A stretch of 61,424 nucleotides of DNA. It comes from JAAZGD01 sp964489555. Lineage in GTDB: Bacteria; Bacillota; Clostridia; Peptostreptococcales; Anaerovoracaceae. How positions within the stretch are numbered: the stretch's first letter is position 1; every line of letters begins with the position of its first letter. The stretch lies in NCBI GenBank assembly GCA_964489555.1, contig CAZAZF010000011.1, positions 1 through 61,424 of the forward strand. Reading direction: 5' to 3'. Shown piece after piece: positions 16,572 through 24,871 of the stretch. The notes below the pieces were generated by a model. The model was not told the DNA's origin. It did not search any database and saw only the letters and a program-made list of their open reading frames with translations. A program made the position numbers and the translations under genes.

Positions 16572-16590
16572 AATTAACATTCTCTTAACA
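16563..16590 (+). promoter_or_regulatory. Pho box: three direct TTAACA hexamers
   Basis: TTAACA occurs at 16563-16568, 16574-16579 and 16585-16590, an exact 11-base period with 5-base spacers. This is the architecture of PhoP binding sites in Bacillus (TT(A/T/C)ACA repeats). The first hexamer overlaps the end of the tadZ-like gene. A -10-like TATAGT lies at 16622-16627 without a good -35, typical of activator-dependent promoters. Downstream are a phosphate transporter and a PhoP/PhoR pair. Confidence 0.8.
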
Positions 16591-16661
16591 GGATTCCCTT
16601 TCTTTGAAAATTTACATTTAGTATAGTAAAAAGGGAATACTCTAAGAAAAGGAAGCAAGAT

Positions 16662-18356
16662 ATGAATGAAAACCTACAAATGATTGTGACATTGCTAGGC
16701 GGATTGGCCGTCTTTATTTATGGGATGAACCTCATGAGCGATGGTTTGCAAAAGACTGCAGGAGACCGAATGAGAAACATTCTTTATGTTTTAACTAAAA
16801 ACCCGGTCGTGGGAGTGTTGGCGGGTGCTTTAGTGACAGCCGTACTTCAGTCCAGCAGTGCCACCACGGTGATGGTTATTGGATTTGTTAGTGCCGGTTT
16901 GATGAAGCTGCCCCAGGCAGTGAGCGTCATACTGGGCGCCAACATTGGTACTACGGTAACCGCCCAATTGATTGCTTTCAAAATCGGAGACTATGCCTGG
17001 ATTTTTGTGGTTGTGGGTTTTGTAATGTTCTTTTTTATTAAGAAAGAGCAAGTCAAAAATATTGGAGAAACCCTTTTTTCTTTCGGTCTTCTTTTTGTAG
17101 GCATTAATACCATGTCTGCCACCATGAAACCTTTGGCTCAAACAGAGGCTTTTTCCCAACTGATGTTAAATGTAGCCGATAGCCCCATCCTAGGAGTAGT
17201 TGTAGGGGCATTGATGACAGCCGTCATCCAGTCCAGTTCTGCAGTAATTGCAGTGCTACAAAATTTAGCGGCTACCCCGGGACCGGATGGAGTGAATAGC
17301 CTGATTGGCATCGAAGGGGCCATTCCTATTTTATTTGGAACTAATATCGGTACAACAGTCACCGCATTATTGGCCTCCGTCGGGGCCTCCGTTAATGCAA
17401 AAAGAACGGCCTTGGCTCATACTTTTTTCAACTTTAGCGGAACATTAATATTTCTTTTTATCATTCCTCTTTATACGAAGCTGGTGGTGTTCATTTCTCC
17501 TGTCGGTCAGGAGGTGGAGGTGATCTCACGACAGGTGGCCAACGCCCATCTCCTGTTTAATGTGATTGCTACAATCTTATGGCTTCCCTTTGTTTTTGTT
17601 TTAGTAAAGTTGGTCACAAAATTAATTCGTGGGGAAGATGCGTTGAAACCCATTTCGGAACCCCTGTATTTAGATTATAAGGTAATCGAAACTCCTTTGT
17701 TTGCCATTCATTTGGCTGCACAGGAAATTCTTCGTATTGCCGATATCACATCAGATATGATAGGACATGCCAGAGAGGCTTTTTTATTAAACAGTTTTAA
17801 GGCCGTTTACAAAGTAGAAGAGTTGGAGAATGTGGTGAACCATGTTCAGGAACAGACGGTGAAGTACTTATCTTCTTTGTTTGGAATGGATTCCATAACG
17901 GAAAAACAGGCGATGGAAATTTCCGCCTATATGCATATCGCTGCCGATATCGAACATATTGCAGATCAATGCACCAACATTTCCGAATTTGCAGGAGATA
18001 AGATTAAGGGGGGATACGAGTTTTCGGATACAGCCGTTGCAGAGTTAACCGTTAGCTTTGATCAAATCGAGTATATGATGAAAACCACCTTGGCCGCTCT
18101 TAAAACAGGCGACCGGCTTCTGGCAAAAGATGTATTGGAACAGGAAAAAGAAGTGAATCAAATGGAGACCCGGCTTAGAAGGAATCATATGAAACGATTG
18201 AATGAAAGAAAATGTTCTCCCGAGTTCACGGTGATTTATACAGATATGGTACATAATTTGGAAAAGATTGGAGATTATTGTACGAATATTGCTGAAGCGG
18301 TGCTGAACGACTTTCATTTCAAGGATAAAAAACAAGCACCCAAGTCTTCCCGCTGA
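16662..18356 (+). CDS. Na/Pi cotransporter family protein with C-terminal PhoU domain
   Basis: 564 residues. The membrane half (about 1-330) contains the inverted duplicated QSSS motifs VLQSSSATT and VIQSSSAVI and the paired GANIGTTVT / GTNIGTTVT loops of the NptA/SLC34-like family. The soluble C-terminal part (about 350-550) is a helical PhoU-like domain (EVEELENVV..., HIAADIEHIADQC, HNLEKIGDYCTNIAE). The protein should import phosphate with sodium, with the PhoU tail monitoring uptake or signalling. The upstream Pho box and downstream phoPR genes support induction by phosphate limitation. The ATG has AAGGAAG in front. Confidence 0.9.
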   Translation: MNENLQMIVTLLGGLAVFIYGMNLMSDGLQKTAGDRMRNILYVLTKNPVVGVLAGALVTAVLQSSSATTVMVIGFVSAGLMKLPQAVSVILGANIGTTVTAQLIAFKIGDYAWIFVVVGFVMFFFIKKEQVKNIGETLFSFGLLFVGINTMSATMKPLAQTEAFSQLMLNVADSPILGVVVGALMTAVIQSSSAVIAVLQNLAATPGPDGVNSLIGIEGAIPILFGTNIGTTVTALLASVGASVNAKRTALAHTFFNFSGTLIFLFIIPLYTKLVVFISPVGQEVEVISRQVANAHLLFNVIATILWLPFVFVLVKLVTKLIRGEDALKPISEPLYLDYKVIETPLFAIHLAAQEILRIADITSDMIGHAREAFLLNSFKAVYKVEELENVVNHVQEQTVKYLSSLFGMDSITEKQAMEISAYMHIAADIEHIADQCTNISEFAGDKIKGGYEFSDTAVAELTVSFDQIEYMMKTTLAALKTGDRLLAKDVLEQEKEVNQMETRLRRNHMKRLNERKCSPEFTVIYTDMVHNLEKIGDYCTNIAEAVLNDFHFKDKKQAPKSSR

Positions 18357-18364
18357 GAGGTAAA

Positions 18365-18417
18365 TTGTAAATGAATGCTTCCTATGCTAAAATACAAATA
18401 GTGAGGAAGCATTTTTA
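18365..18417 (+). promoter_or_regulatory. phoP promoter embedded in an inverted repeat / terminator hairpin
   Basis: AATGCTTCCT (18374-18383) and AGGAAGCATT (18404-18413) are perfect 10-base inverted repeats with a 20-base loop, followed by further T residues, so the RNA can form a terminator for the transporter gene. Within the same DNA, TTGTAA (18365-18370), 17 bases and TAAAAT (18388-18393) with an extended TG make a promoter for the response regulator. The arms flank the -10 box and could also be an operator. Confidence 0.6.
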
Positions 18418-18429
18418 ACGGAGAGCAAA

Positions 18430-19158
18430 ATGAAAAAAATATTAGTCATTGAAGATGAACCAAACATTCTGGAATTGGTACTTTATAATATCCGCTCCAA
18501 CGGATTTGAAGGGATTGGCTCCGAAGATGGTTTGGCAGGGATGGAATTAATTCATAAAGAAAAACCGGATTTGATTTTGTTGGATTTGATGCTTCCCGGA
18601 AAAAATGGGATGGATATTTGCCGTGAGTTAAGATCCGCAGGAAATCGAACTCCTATTATCATGCTGACAGCCAAATCGGAGGAAACAGATCGGGTTATGG
18701 GACTAGAATGGGGTGCCGATGATTACATTTCCAAACCTTTTGGAATTCGTGAACTAATGGCTAGAATTAAAGCAGTGCTTCGGAGGTATGAGGAACAAGG
18801 AGAAGACGCTTTTGGCTATGGCATGAACGAGAAAGAGGAGATGGCTCGAGATGGTGTCATTCGAATCAATGGGCTGGTCATTGACGAAGGTCGATATCAA
18901 GTGTCGGTAGACGGTAATCTGGTAAGTCTAACAGCCAAAGAGTTTGAACTTCTGATGTTTCTTGCCAAGAACCAAGGGTTGGTGTTTACCCGAAATCAAT
19001 TATTGGACAAAGTATGGGGCATCGAGTATGCGGGAGAAACCAGAACGGTAGATGTTCATGTTCGTTATTTAAGAAAAAAATTACAGGAGGCGGCCCGAGA
19101 AACGGAAGAAGAACGATATATCGAAACCATTCGAGGAAAGGGGTATCGTTTTAAATGA
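18430..19158 (+). CDS. phoP: PhoP/PhoB-type response regulator (OmpR family)
   Basis: 242 residues. Receiver domain with acidic pocket E8/D9, phospho-acceptor Asp52 in LLDLMLPG, the LTAK switch Thr and SKPFG Lys. A C-terminal winged-helix DNA-binding domain carries the OmpR signature TAKEFELLMFLAKN...VDVHVRYLRKKL and ETIRGKGYRFK. An acidic linker of about 30 residues (EQGEDAFGYGMNEKEE) separates the domains and is longer than usual. Overlaps the kinase gene by four bases (ATGA). The adjacent Pho box and phosphate transporter support a PhoP role over other OmpR regulators; the symbol is context-based. Confidence 0.85.
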   Translation: MKKILVIEDEPNILELVLYNIRSNGFEGIGSEDGLAGMELIHKEKPDLILLDLMLPGKNGMDICRELRSAGNRTPIIMLTAKSEETDRVMGLEWGADDYISKPFGIRELMARIKAVLRRYEEQGEDAFGYGMNEKEEMARDGVIRINGLVIDEGRYQVSVDGNLVSLTAKEFELLMFLAKNQGLVFTRNQLLDKVWGIEYAGETRTVDVHVRYLRKKLQEAARETEEERYIETIRGKGYRFK

Positions 19159-20033
19159 AAAAAAAGTTTTTTGGCTCAGCCTTACTTCTGTCTTTTTATA
19201 ATATCGTATTGGCTTTTGTGGTTTTTGAAGTGCTGAATCAAGGAATTCTTCTGTATATCTTGACGGCCATAGGCGGAACCGTTCTTCTTTTTTTTGCTAT
19301 GTATAATTGGTTGATTCGTCCGGTTCTTGACTTAAAACGCCAATTAGAAGACGCAGAAAACATTCGAAAAGAATTTGTTGCCAATGTGACCCATGAATTT
19401 AAGACGCCGCTTACCTCTATCGCAGGATTTATAGAAACTTTACAAGACGGGGCTCATGATAACCCAGAGATACGTGAAAAATTTCTCGATATTATTGCTA
19501 TTGAAACCGCTCGTTTGGCAAGATTAATTGAAGATCTTCTCATTATATCGGAAATGGAAAATCGTAAGAATACGGACCATAATGAAACTTTTGATATTAA
19601 GTTAGTATTGTCTCAAATTTTAGAAACGATGGAGCCAATCGCTAATGGACAAGGAATCCGAATAATACTGGAAGCAGAAAATCAATTGGTATTGCATGGG
19701 AGTGAAGATCGGTTTCGTCAAATGTTGGTAAATCTTATTGAGAATGCCATAAAATATTCCGGAAGCGGCAAATTGGTGACGGTAGGAGCCAGAGATGAGA
19801 AAGATCATATTCGCGTGTATGTAAAAGACCGAGGTATCGGCATTGCTACAGAAAATATTCCACGGTTGTTTGAACGGTTTTATCGGGTAGATAAATCACG
19901 CTCTCAAAAGATGGGGGGCACCGGATTGGGATTGTCCATCGTGAAGCATGCAGCCGCTCTTTTTTCTGCCCAACTTACAGTGGATAGCGCATTGGGAGAG
20001 GGTTCAACTTTTTCTATTCTTTTTCCAAAATAG
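19155..20033 (+). CDS. phoR: Short PhoR-like sensor histidine kinase
   Basis: 292 residues, about half the length of a typical Gram-positive PhoR. Two membrane helices (about 7-27 and 30-52) are joined by almost no external loop and there is no PAS or HAMP domain; HisKA begins immediately, with the phospho-accepting His80 in NVTHEFKTPLTSIAGF. The ATPase domain has NLIENAIKYS (N box), DRGIGI (G1), FERFYRV (F box) and GTGLGLSIV (G2). Lacking a sensor domain, it probably reads phosphate status through a partner, for which the PhoU domain of the neighbouring transporter is a candidate (inference). Confidence 0.85.
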   Translation: MKKKFFGSALLLSFYNIVLAFVVFEVLNQGILLYILTAIGGTVLLFFAMYNWLIRPVLDLKRQLEDAENIRKEFVANVTHEFKTPLTSIAGFIETLQDGAHDNPEIREKFLDIIAIETARLARLIEDLLIISEMENRKNTDHNETFDIKLVLSQILETMEPIANGQGIRIILEAENQLVLHGSEDRFRQMLVNLIENAIKYSGSGKLVTVGARDEKDHIRVYVKDRGIGIATENIPRLFERFYRVDKSRSQKMGGTGLGLSIVKHAAALFSAQLTVDSALGEGSTFSILFPK

Positions 20034-20072
20034 TACCTTGATTAACATGGTCGCTAAATGTCGATTTGAAGG

Positions 20073-20099
20073 CAGTTGTCATTATATGGCAACTGTTTT
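20073..20099 (+). terminator. Possible weak terminator between phoR and tadA
   Basis: CAGTTGTC and GGCAACTG can form an 8-bp stem (one G-T pair) around ATTATAT, followed by only four T residues. It lies 11 bases before the tadA start codon and could equally act as a translational element, since no Shine-Dalgarno is visible there. Confidence 0.4.
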
Positions 20100-20110
20100 A
20101 AGTTGTAATT

Positions 20111-21301
20111 ATGAAAACCATTCAACAAGCTATACGAGAAATACGAGATTTGCTGGCACTGCAACAACGGGAACTTACGGATGAAGAAGCCATGGAAATC
20201 ATAGAAAACCATGTTTTTCAACATGAGGAATTTGCTTTCTTGTCGGGGAAGCAAAAGGGAGAGTATATAAAACGTATATTTCATGCTGTTCGAAAGGACC
20301 TGGATATCTTAAACCCTTATCAAGAGGATGATCAGGTTTCTGAAATCATGGTGAATGGCAAAGATCATATTTTTATAGAAAAAGCAGGTCAAATTTTTTC
20401 GATTTCCGAAACCTTTGATACGGTAGAGGCTTTGGAAGAAGTAATACGAAGATTGGCGGCGGGAGTTCAACGGGAAATCAACGAATTAAATCCCATCGTG
20501 GACGCACGATTATCGGATGGCTCTAGAGTAAACGCCGTTTATAAAAATGTTGCTATCAACGGACCCATCTTAACCATTCGGAAATTTCCTCAAAAACATA
20601 TAACCATGGAGGATTTGATACGAAACAAAACCATACCCAGAGAGGCAGCAGAATTTCTCAGAGATCGAGTTCGCCAGGGATACAACATGCTCATTAGTGG
20701 GGGAACTTCCTCTGGGAAGACCACTTTTCTTAATGTTTTATCAAATTACATTCCTAAAAATGAACGGGTTATTGTTATTGAGGATTCTGCAGAACTTCAA
20801 ATTTCGAATATCCTCAATATTGTTCGTCTGGAATGCCGTAATGCCAATCTTCAGGGAAGAGGAGAGGTATCTATGGAGCAGTTGATTAAGACCAGTCTTC
20901 GAATGCGACCGGATCGTATCATTGTGGGAGAAATCAGAGGAAAAGAGGTGATGGATATGATTCAGGCTATGAATACGGGCCATGATGGGAGCCTGTGCAC
21001 CAGCCATGGCAATTCCGTGAAAGGAATGCTTCGTAGATTGGAGGCCATGTTTTTGCAGAGCACACCGTTTCCCATAGAGGCCATTCGTTCACAGATTGCA
21101 GAAGCTATCGACATTATGATTCATTTGGGACGGTTTCAACAGGGTCACCGACGAGTTTTAGAAATCTGTCAGTTGACCGGATTGCAAAGAGAAGAATATT
21201 TGCTAAATCCTCTTTTTTATTACACGGAGGAGAAGGGTTTGTTTTCAACGGGGAACCCGTTGGAAAAAGGAAAGAGGCCATGGGAAGAGGCGGGAAAATA
21301 A
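20111..21301 (+). CDS. tadA: Tad/Flp pilus secretion ATPase (CpaF/TadA)
   Basis: 396 residues, type II/IV secretion ATPase family. Walker A GGTSSGKT (197-204), Asp box VIEDSAEL (222-229), Walker B IIVGEIRG (270-277) and His box HDGSLCTSHGNS (291-302) are intact. The N-terminal domain (NPYQEDDQVSEIMVNG) is typical of CpaF. The hexameric ATPase powers assembly of Flp pili. No good ribosome-binding site precedes ATG 20111, which sits just behind a small hairpin, so expression may depend on that structure. Overlaps tadB by 22 bases. Confidence 0.92.
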   Translation: MKTIQQAIREIRDLLALQQRELTDEEAMEIIENHVFQHEEFAFLSGKQKGEYIKRIFHAVRKDLDILNPYQEDDQVSEIMVNGKDHIFIEKAGQIFSISETFDTVEALEEVIRRLAAGVQREINELNPIVDARLSDGSRVNAVYKNVAINGPILTIRKFPQKHITMEDLIRNKTIPREAAEFLRDRVRQGYNMLISGGTSSGKTTFLNVLSNYIPKNERVIVIEDSAELQISNILNIVRLECRNANLQGRGEVSMEQLIKTSLRMRPDRIIVGEIRGKEVMDMIQAMNTGHDGSLCTSHGNSVKGMLRRLEAMFLQSTPFPIEAIRSQIAEAIDIMIHLGRFQQGHRRVLEICQLTGLQREEYLLNPLFYYTEEKGLFSTGNPLEKGKRPWEEAGK

Positions 21302-22062
21302 TAGAAGAAATAAACAATCTATTCTCCTTTGGAAGAGAGTCCGGAAATGATCCTAGACTATTAAAGTATTTGGTGTTCTCTTTTGGTGTGTATTTTGTTA
21401 TTGTCCTTTTGTTTTACAATCGGGGGTGGTTAATTTTTGGGTTTCCGCTTACACTACCGATTCTCTTGAAAGCTTTTCAAAGAAACAAGGAAAAAAGAGA
21501 GAAAGAAATGTTGCTTCTTCAGTTCCGCGATTTTTTATATTCTCTTTCTGTTTCCTTTGCATCCGGGAGGCAGATGGGGCAGGCGTGGTTGGAAGCAGAC
21601 GCCTATCTTGCACCCCTGTATAAAGGAGACGCTATTATTAGAAGAGAGCTATCTCTGATGATTCACCGCTTTCAAGAGGCTCGGGAGCCGGAAGATCAAA
21701 TTTTATTTGATTTTTCCAATAAATACCCCCTTGAAGACATTCAATCCTTCACGGAGGTGTATATAACTTGTCGCACTACCGGTGGTGATATAGAAAAAGC
21801 TGTGCTTACCACGGTACGAGTGTTATTGGATAAGATGGCGATTCAACAGGAATTTAATGGATTGGTAGCACAGAAAAAATATGAAGCCAAGGTAATCACG
21901 GCGCTTCCATTTTTGTTGTTGTTTCTTTTACGATTGGCCAGCCCGGAATACCTGGACATATTATATGATACATCCTTGGGTGTTTTGGTGATGACATTGG
22001 CTTTGCTCTTGATTTTTATTTCATTTTGGTGGATGAGCCGTCTTTTGGAAAGCAAAATATGA
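21280..22062 (+). CDS. tadB: TadB-like pilus assembly membrane protein
   Basis: 260 residues with a type II secretion F domain. Two N-terminal membrane helices around residues 27-60, a cytoplasmic helical region containing the typical QFRDFLYSLSVSFASGRQMGQAW and FTEVYITCRTTGGDIEKA segments, and two C-terminal helices (ALPFLLLFLLRLAS and VLVMTLALLLIFISFWW). It forms the inner-membrane platform with TadC. ATG start inside the tadA 3' end behind AAAGAGG. The stop overlaps the next start (ATGA). Confidence 0.85.
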   Translation: MGRGGKIIEEINNLFSFGRESGNDPRLLKYLVFSFGVYFVIVLLFYNRGWLIFGFPLTLPILLKAFQRNKEKREKEMLLLQFRDFLYSLSVSFASGRQMGQAWLEADAYLAPLYKGDAIIRRELSLMIHRFQEAREPEDQILFDFSNKYPLEDIQSFTEVYITCRTTGGDIEKAVLTTVRVLLDKMAIQQEFNGLVAQKKYEAKVITALPFLLLFLLRLASPEYLDILYDTSLGVLVMTLALLLIFISFWWMSRLLESKI

Positions 22063-23138
22063 ATACAAAAAAATGGATGGATTATTTCTTAGGAGACCCG
22101 GAGAAACTAAGGACACGTTATCGAGCGCTTTACGATGATGAGAATCCTCAGAATTATATCGATGCCTACCAATCGCAGGTGAAGAGGTGGAGTTTCTTAT
22201 TTCTTGGAATGTTTCTCATCATCGTTGTTTTATCGTTTGTGACTAGTGGCACAGGTATAAATCTTTCCTCCGTTCCGGGCGAAGAGGCAACCACTAGAAT
22301 ATATTTAGGGGAAAATTGGGAGGAATCCATTCGGTTAGATATTGAAATGGTTCTGGAAGAAGAAAGAAAATGGACAAGTATAGAACTAAAACCTTGGATT
22401 CAAGACATCAAATTACAGCAGAGCGAGGAAAAGGATTCTATGGAAAAACAGTTTCTTGATGCAGAAAGAGAACTTCGGTTATGGGTAAAGAATGTAAGTA
22501 GTGAAGAAACACCTTCTTATCTGGAGTTGCCGACAAAATCTTCGGGAGGCGTAGAGTATCATTGGAGGACGGATTCGGACAAATCCCGTTTTTATATATT
22601 TATCCTGCCACTGGGGTTCTTCTTGTTTCTTTATTTAAAGAAGGATGAAGATTTGAGAAAAAAAGAAAAAGAAGCGTTGGAATCTGTTGAAAGTCATCTT
22701 CCCCAATTTGTAACCAGACTGGTTCTTCTGTTGGAGGCAGGTTTGGTGGTTTCAGCTGCTTTAGAGAGGATTATAGATGAATATCGAAGAACCATAACAG
22801 TTGTGAGAAAAAAAGATTATTTTATTGACCGTATGATTAAGCTGGATCATCGGGTACGCGAAACCAAGGGGGATTATACCATTGAAATAAAACAATTCTC
22901 TCATCGAACAGGAAGCCAGGATTTCATCCGAATCGGGGGTCTCATTAATGAAAATCGACAAATTGGTTCGGAATTGAGTGAAAAGCTTCTCATGGAAGCC
23001 AATTCATTATGGGAAAGACGAAAGAGGAGTGCTTTGGAAAAGGGTAGGGTAGCAGAGTCGAAACTGACTTTTCCTTTAATGTTTCAAATCATATCTCTGA
23101 TTACCATCATAACAGCGCCGGTATTTATTGCCATGTAA
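22059..23138 (+). CDS. tadC: TadC-like pilus assembly membrane protein with inserted extracytoplasmic segment
   Basis: 359 residues. The C-terminal part is the T2SSF domain (LPQFVTRLVLLLEAGLVVSAALERII, then MEANSLWERRKRSALEKGR and a final helix). N-terminal to it are a membrane helix (about 38-57), a roughly 115-residue charged segment (about 60-175) and a second helix (about 176-195). By topology that segment should be outside the membrane and has no recognised domain. ATG 22059 overlaps the tadB stop; an earlier in-frame start at 22026 is less likely. Platform role beside TadB is from family knowledge. Confidence 0.82.
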   Translation: MNTKKWMDYFLGDPEKLRTRYRALYDDENPQNYIDAYQSQVKRWSFLFLGMFLIIVVLSFVTSGTGINLSSVPGEEATTRIYLGENWEESIRLDIEMVLEEERKWTSIELKPWIQDIKLQQSEEKDSMEKQFLDAERELRLWVKNVSSEETPSYLELPTKSSGGVEYHWRTDSDKSRFYIFILPLGFFLFLYLKKDEDLRKKEKEALESVESHLPQFVTRLVLLLEAGLVVSAALERIIDEYRRTITVVRKKDYFIDRMIKLDHRVRETKGDYTIEIKQFSHRTGSQDFIRIGGLINENRQIGSELSEKLLMEANSLWERRKRSALEKGRVAESKLTFPLMFQIISLITIITAPVFIAM

Positions 23139-23162
23139 TTACAATACGAAAAGGAGAGTGCA

Positions 23163-23318
23163 ATGAAAAAAATTCGTTTGCCTGGAAATCAGCAAGGGAT
23201 GGAAATGGTTCAAGTGGCTATCTTGGTTGGAATTGCCGTTGTGGTTGGTTTGATTTTCAAAACTGAAATTACCAGTTTTGTAAATCATGTATTTGATGAT
23301 TTGTTCGCCAACTTCTAG
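23163..23318 (+). CDS. flp: Flp-type pilin (small type IVb prepilin)
   Basis: Only 51 residues. A short basic leader MKKIRLPGNQQG precedes a Met-Glu motif and a 20-residue hydrophobic helix (VQVAILVGIAVVVGLIFKTE), the layout of Flp1-like type III prepilins in Gram-positive Tad loci, with probable cleavage after Gly12. It is the likely major pilus subunit. ATG follows AAAGGAGAG. Placed between tadC and a TadE gene, with the stop codon abutting the next ATG. No prepilin peptidase (TadV) gene is seen in the window. Confidence 0.85.
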   Translation: MKKIRLPGNQQGMEMVQVAILVGIAVVVGLIFKTEITSFVNHVFDDLFANF

Positions 23319-23708
23319 ATGATAGCGGGAAATCGCAAGGGAACCGTTATGGTTGAAGCGGCTTTGGTCATGCCGTTGGCATTATTGGTAGTGATTACTC
23401 TCTTGGTAATGTGTGTTTTTCTCTATCAAGAGGTTCATCAATCTTCGAATCTCTATCAAAACTTGTTGGAAGAAAGTTGCTACGAGAGCCAGACGGGAAC
23501 TACGGGATACAACATAAGCAATGATTTCATCTTTTTAAAAAAGAGCAGACTTCGGCAGTTTCCCCAAATACACGGAGAAACAAGCATATCTTATGATTCT
23601 CGAGGATGGGTGTCATTGCATAGCCAAAATAAATTTGAGGCCAATCGGTACATTATAAAAGAAATGGATTATATAAGATGGATCGACTCGTTGAAAAGTG
23701 TGGAATGA
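23319..23708 (+). CDS. tadE: TadE-like pseudopilin
   Basis: 129 residues. The N-terminus MIAGNRKGTVMVEAALVMPLALL followed by a long hydrophobic helix is the TadE signature (RKGxxxVEAALxxP), and the short globular remainder has no recognised domain. TadE-type minor pseudopilins are processed like Flp and aid pilus assembly. The ATG directly follows the flp stop, without its own strong ribosome-binding site, suggesting coupling. Its end overlaps the next gene by 31 bases. Confidence 0.82.
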   Translation: MIAGNRKGTVMVEAALVMPLALLVVITLLVMCVFLYQEVHQSSNLYQNLLEESCYESQTGTTGYNISNDFIFLKKSRLRQFPQIHGETSISYDSRGWVSLHSQNKFEANRYIIKEMDYIRWIDSLKSVE

Positions 23709-24871
23709 TTTCCGTTTTTCTCATTCTGGTTCTTGGCTCCATAATGGCCGCGGTTTTTATTTTCATTGCTGCCGCCAGTGACAAGGCGGAGGAAAGTATG
23801 GCCAAAGGATACATTCATTTGGCGGGAAGATCCTCGCTGTCAGAATACCATGTGAGCCTTAAGGAAAGATATAGTTTGTTTGCTACCGATTTGACGGTGA
23901 ATCAATTGGACCACCGAATGACATTTTATTTGAGGGAGAATTTTTTAAGACAAAAGACCCTAAGGATGGAGTTGGATCAAATCGATATCAAGAACAGAGA
24001 GTTTTCTTTGGGCAATGCAGACTTATTTGAACAACAGTTGATAGATGGTGTATGTTATCCGCCATCCCATGGGTTAATATCTGAGTTGCAAATATTTAAT
24101 GCGGAATGGGTGGATGTATACGGATGGGGTATTTTACCTTCCAATGGGTCCCCGGGATATTCTATAAATTTAACACATATTCGAGACTATTTTTCCCAAA
24201 AAAACTCACTTCTATCCTTAAAGCCGAATGCTTTTAACCGATTGGAATATATTCACAAGTATTTTAATCATCACAAAAAAGAACCGGTTATTTCAAACAG
24301 CTATTTTCTGAATGAAGCCGAATATATTCTCTATGGTTTTCCTTGCGACGAAAAAAATTTAAATAGATTTCAAAGAGATTTTATAGCGGTTCGTACTTTA
24401 CTGAATTTAATTCACATCAAAGAGGATCCAGAGAAAATGAGAACATTATATGTGGCCGCTTCTTTGTTGACACCGGGGCCTAAGGTAGTGGCTACACAGT
24501 TGGCTCTGGCTGGCTTATGGGCTGGATTTGAGGCCAGCAACGATTGGAAACTTTTAGTAGAAAATCAAGGAGTGGAACCTTTGAAAGCCAAAGAACACTG
24601 GGCATTGACCTTTGAAGGGATGGCAGATAAAAGTCCCGACGAAGCGTATGTTCGTCCTAAAATTGAATCGGATGTTCATTACCAGGAGTATTTGGATGCA
24701 TTTCTATTGATCCAAAACAGAGAAAATCAGCTATTAAGGATGTTGGACTTGATTCAAATAAATATTTGCTGTATGACGGAATCTCATTTTTTGATTCAAG
24801 AATGTTTCACGGGGTTTTCTTATGATATTGTCATTAACGGAAAAAGCTATCATGGAACGGAAACCTATTAA
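23678..24871 (+). CDS. TadG-like / DUF5702-type membrane-anchored pilus protein
   Basis: 397 residues. One N-terminal membrane helix (MISVFLILVLGSIMAAVFIFIAA, about 10-32), then a long extracytoplasmic part beginning with AAASDKAEESMAKGYIHLAGRSSLSEYHVSLKERYSLFA, which resembles the N-terminal region of DUF5702/TadG-like proteins of clostridial Tad loci. No enzymatic motif found. Overlaps the genes on both sides (31 and 50 bases), so it belongs to the same operon. Function probably structural in pilus assembly or anchoring; this is inference. Confidence 0.65.
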   Translation: MDRLVEKCGMISVFLILVLGSIMAAVFIFIAAASDKAEESMAKGYIHLAGRSSLSEYHVSLKERYSLFATDLTVNQLDHRMTFYLRENFLRQKTLRMELDQIDIKNREFSLGNADLFEQQLIDGVCYPPSHGLISELQIFNAEWVDVYGWGILPSNGSPGYSINLTHIRDYFSQKNSLLSLKPNAFNRLEYIHKYFNHHKKEPVISNSYFLNEAEYILYGFPCDEKNLNRFQRDFIAVRTLLNLIHIKEDPEKMRTLYVAASLLTPGPKVVATQLALAGLWAGFEASNDWKLLVENQGVEPLKAKEHWALTFEGMADKSPDEAYVRPKIESDVHYQEYLDAFLLIQNRENQLLRMLDLIQINICCMTESHFLIQECFTGFSYDIVINGKSYHGTETY

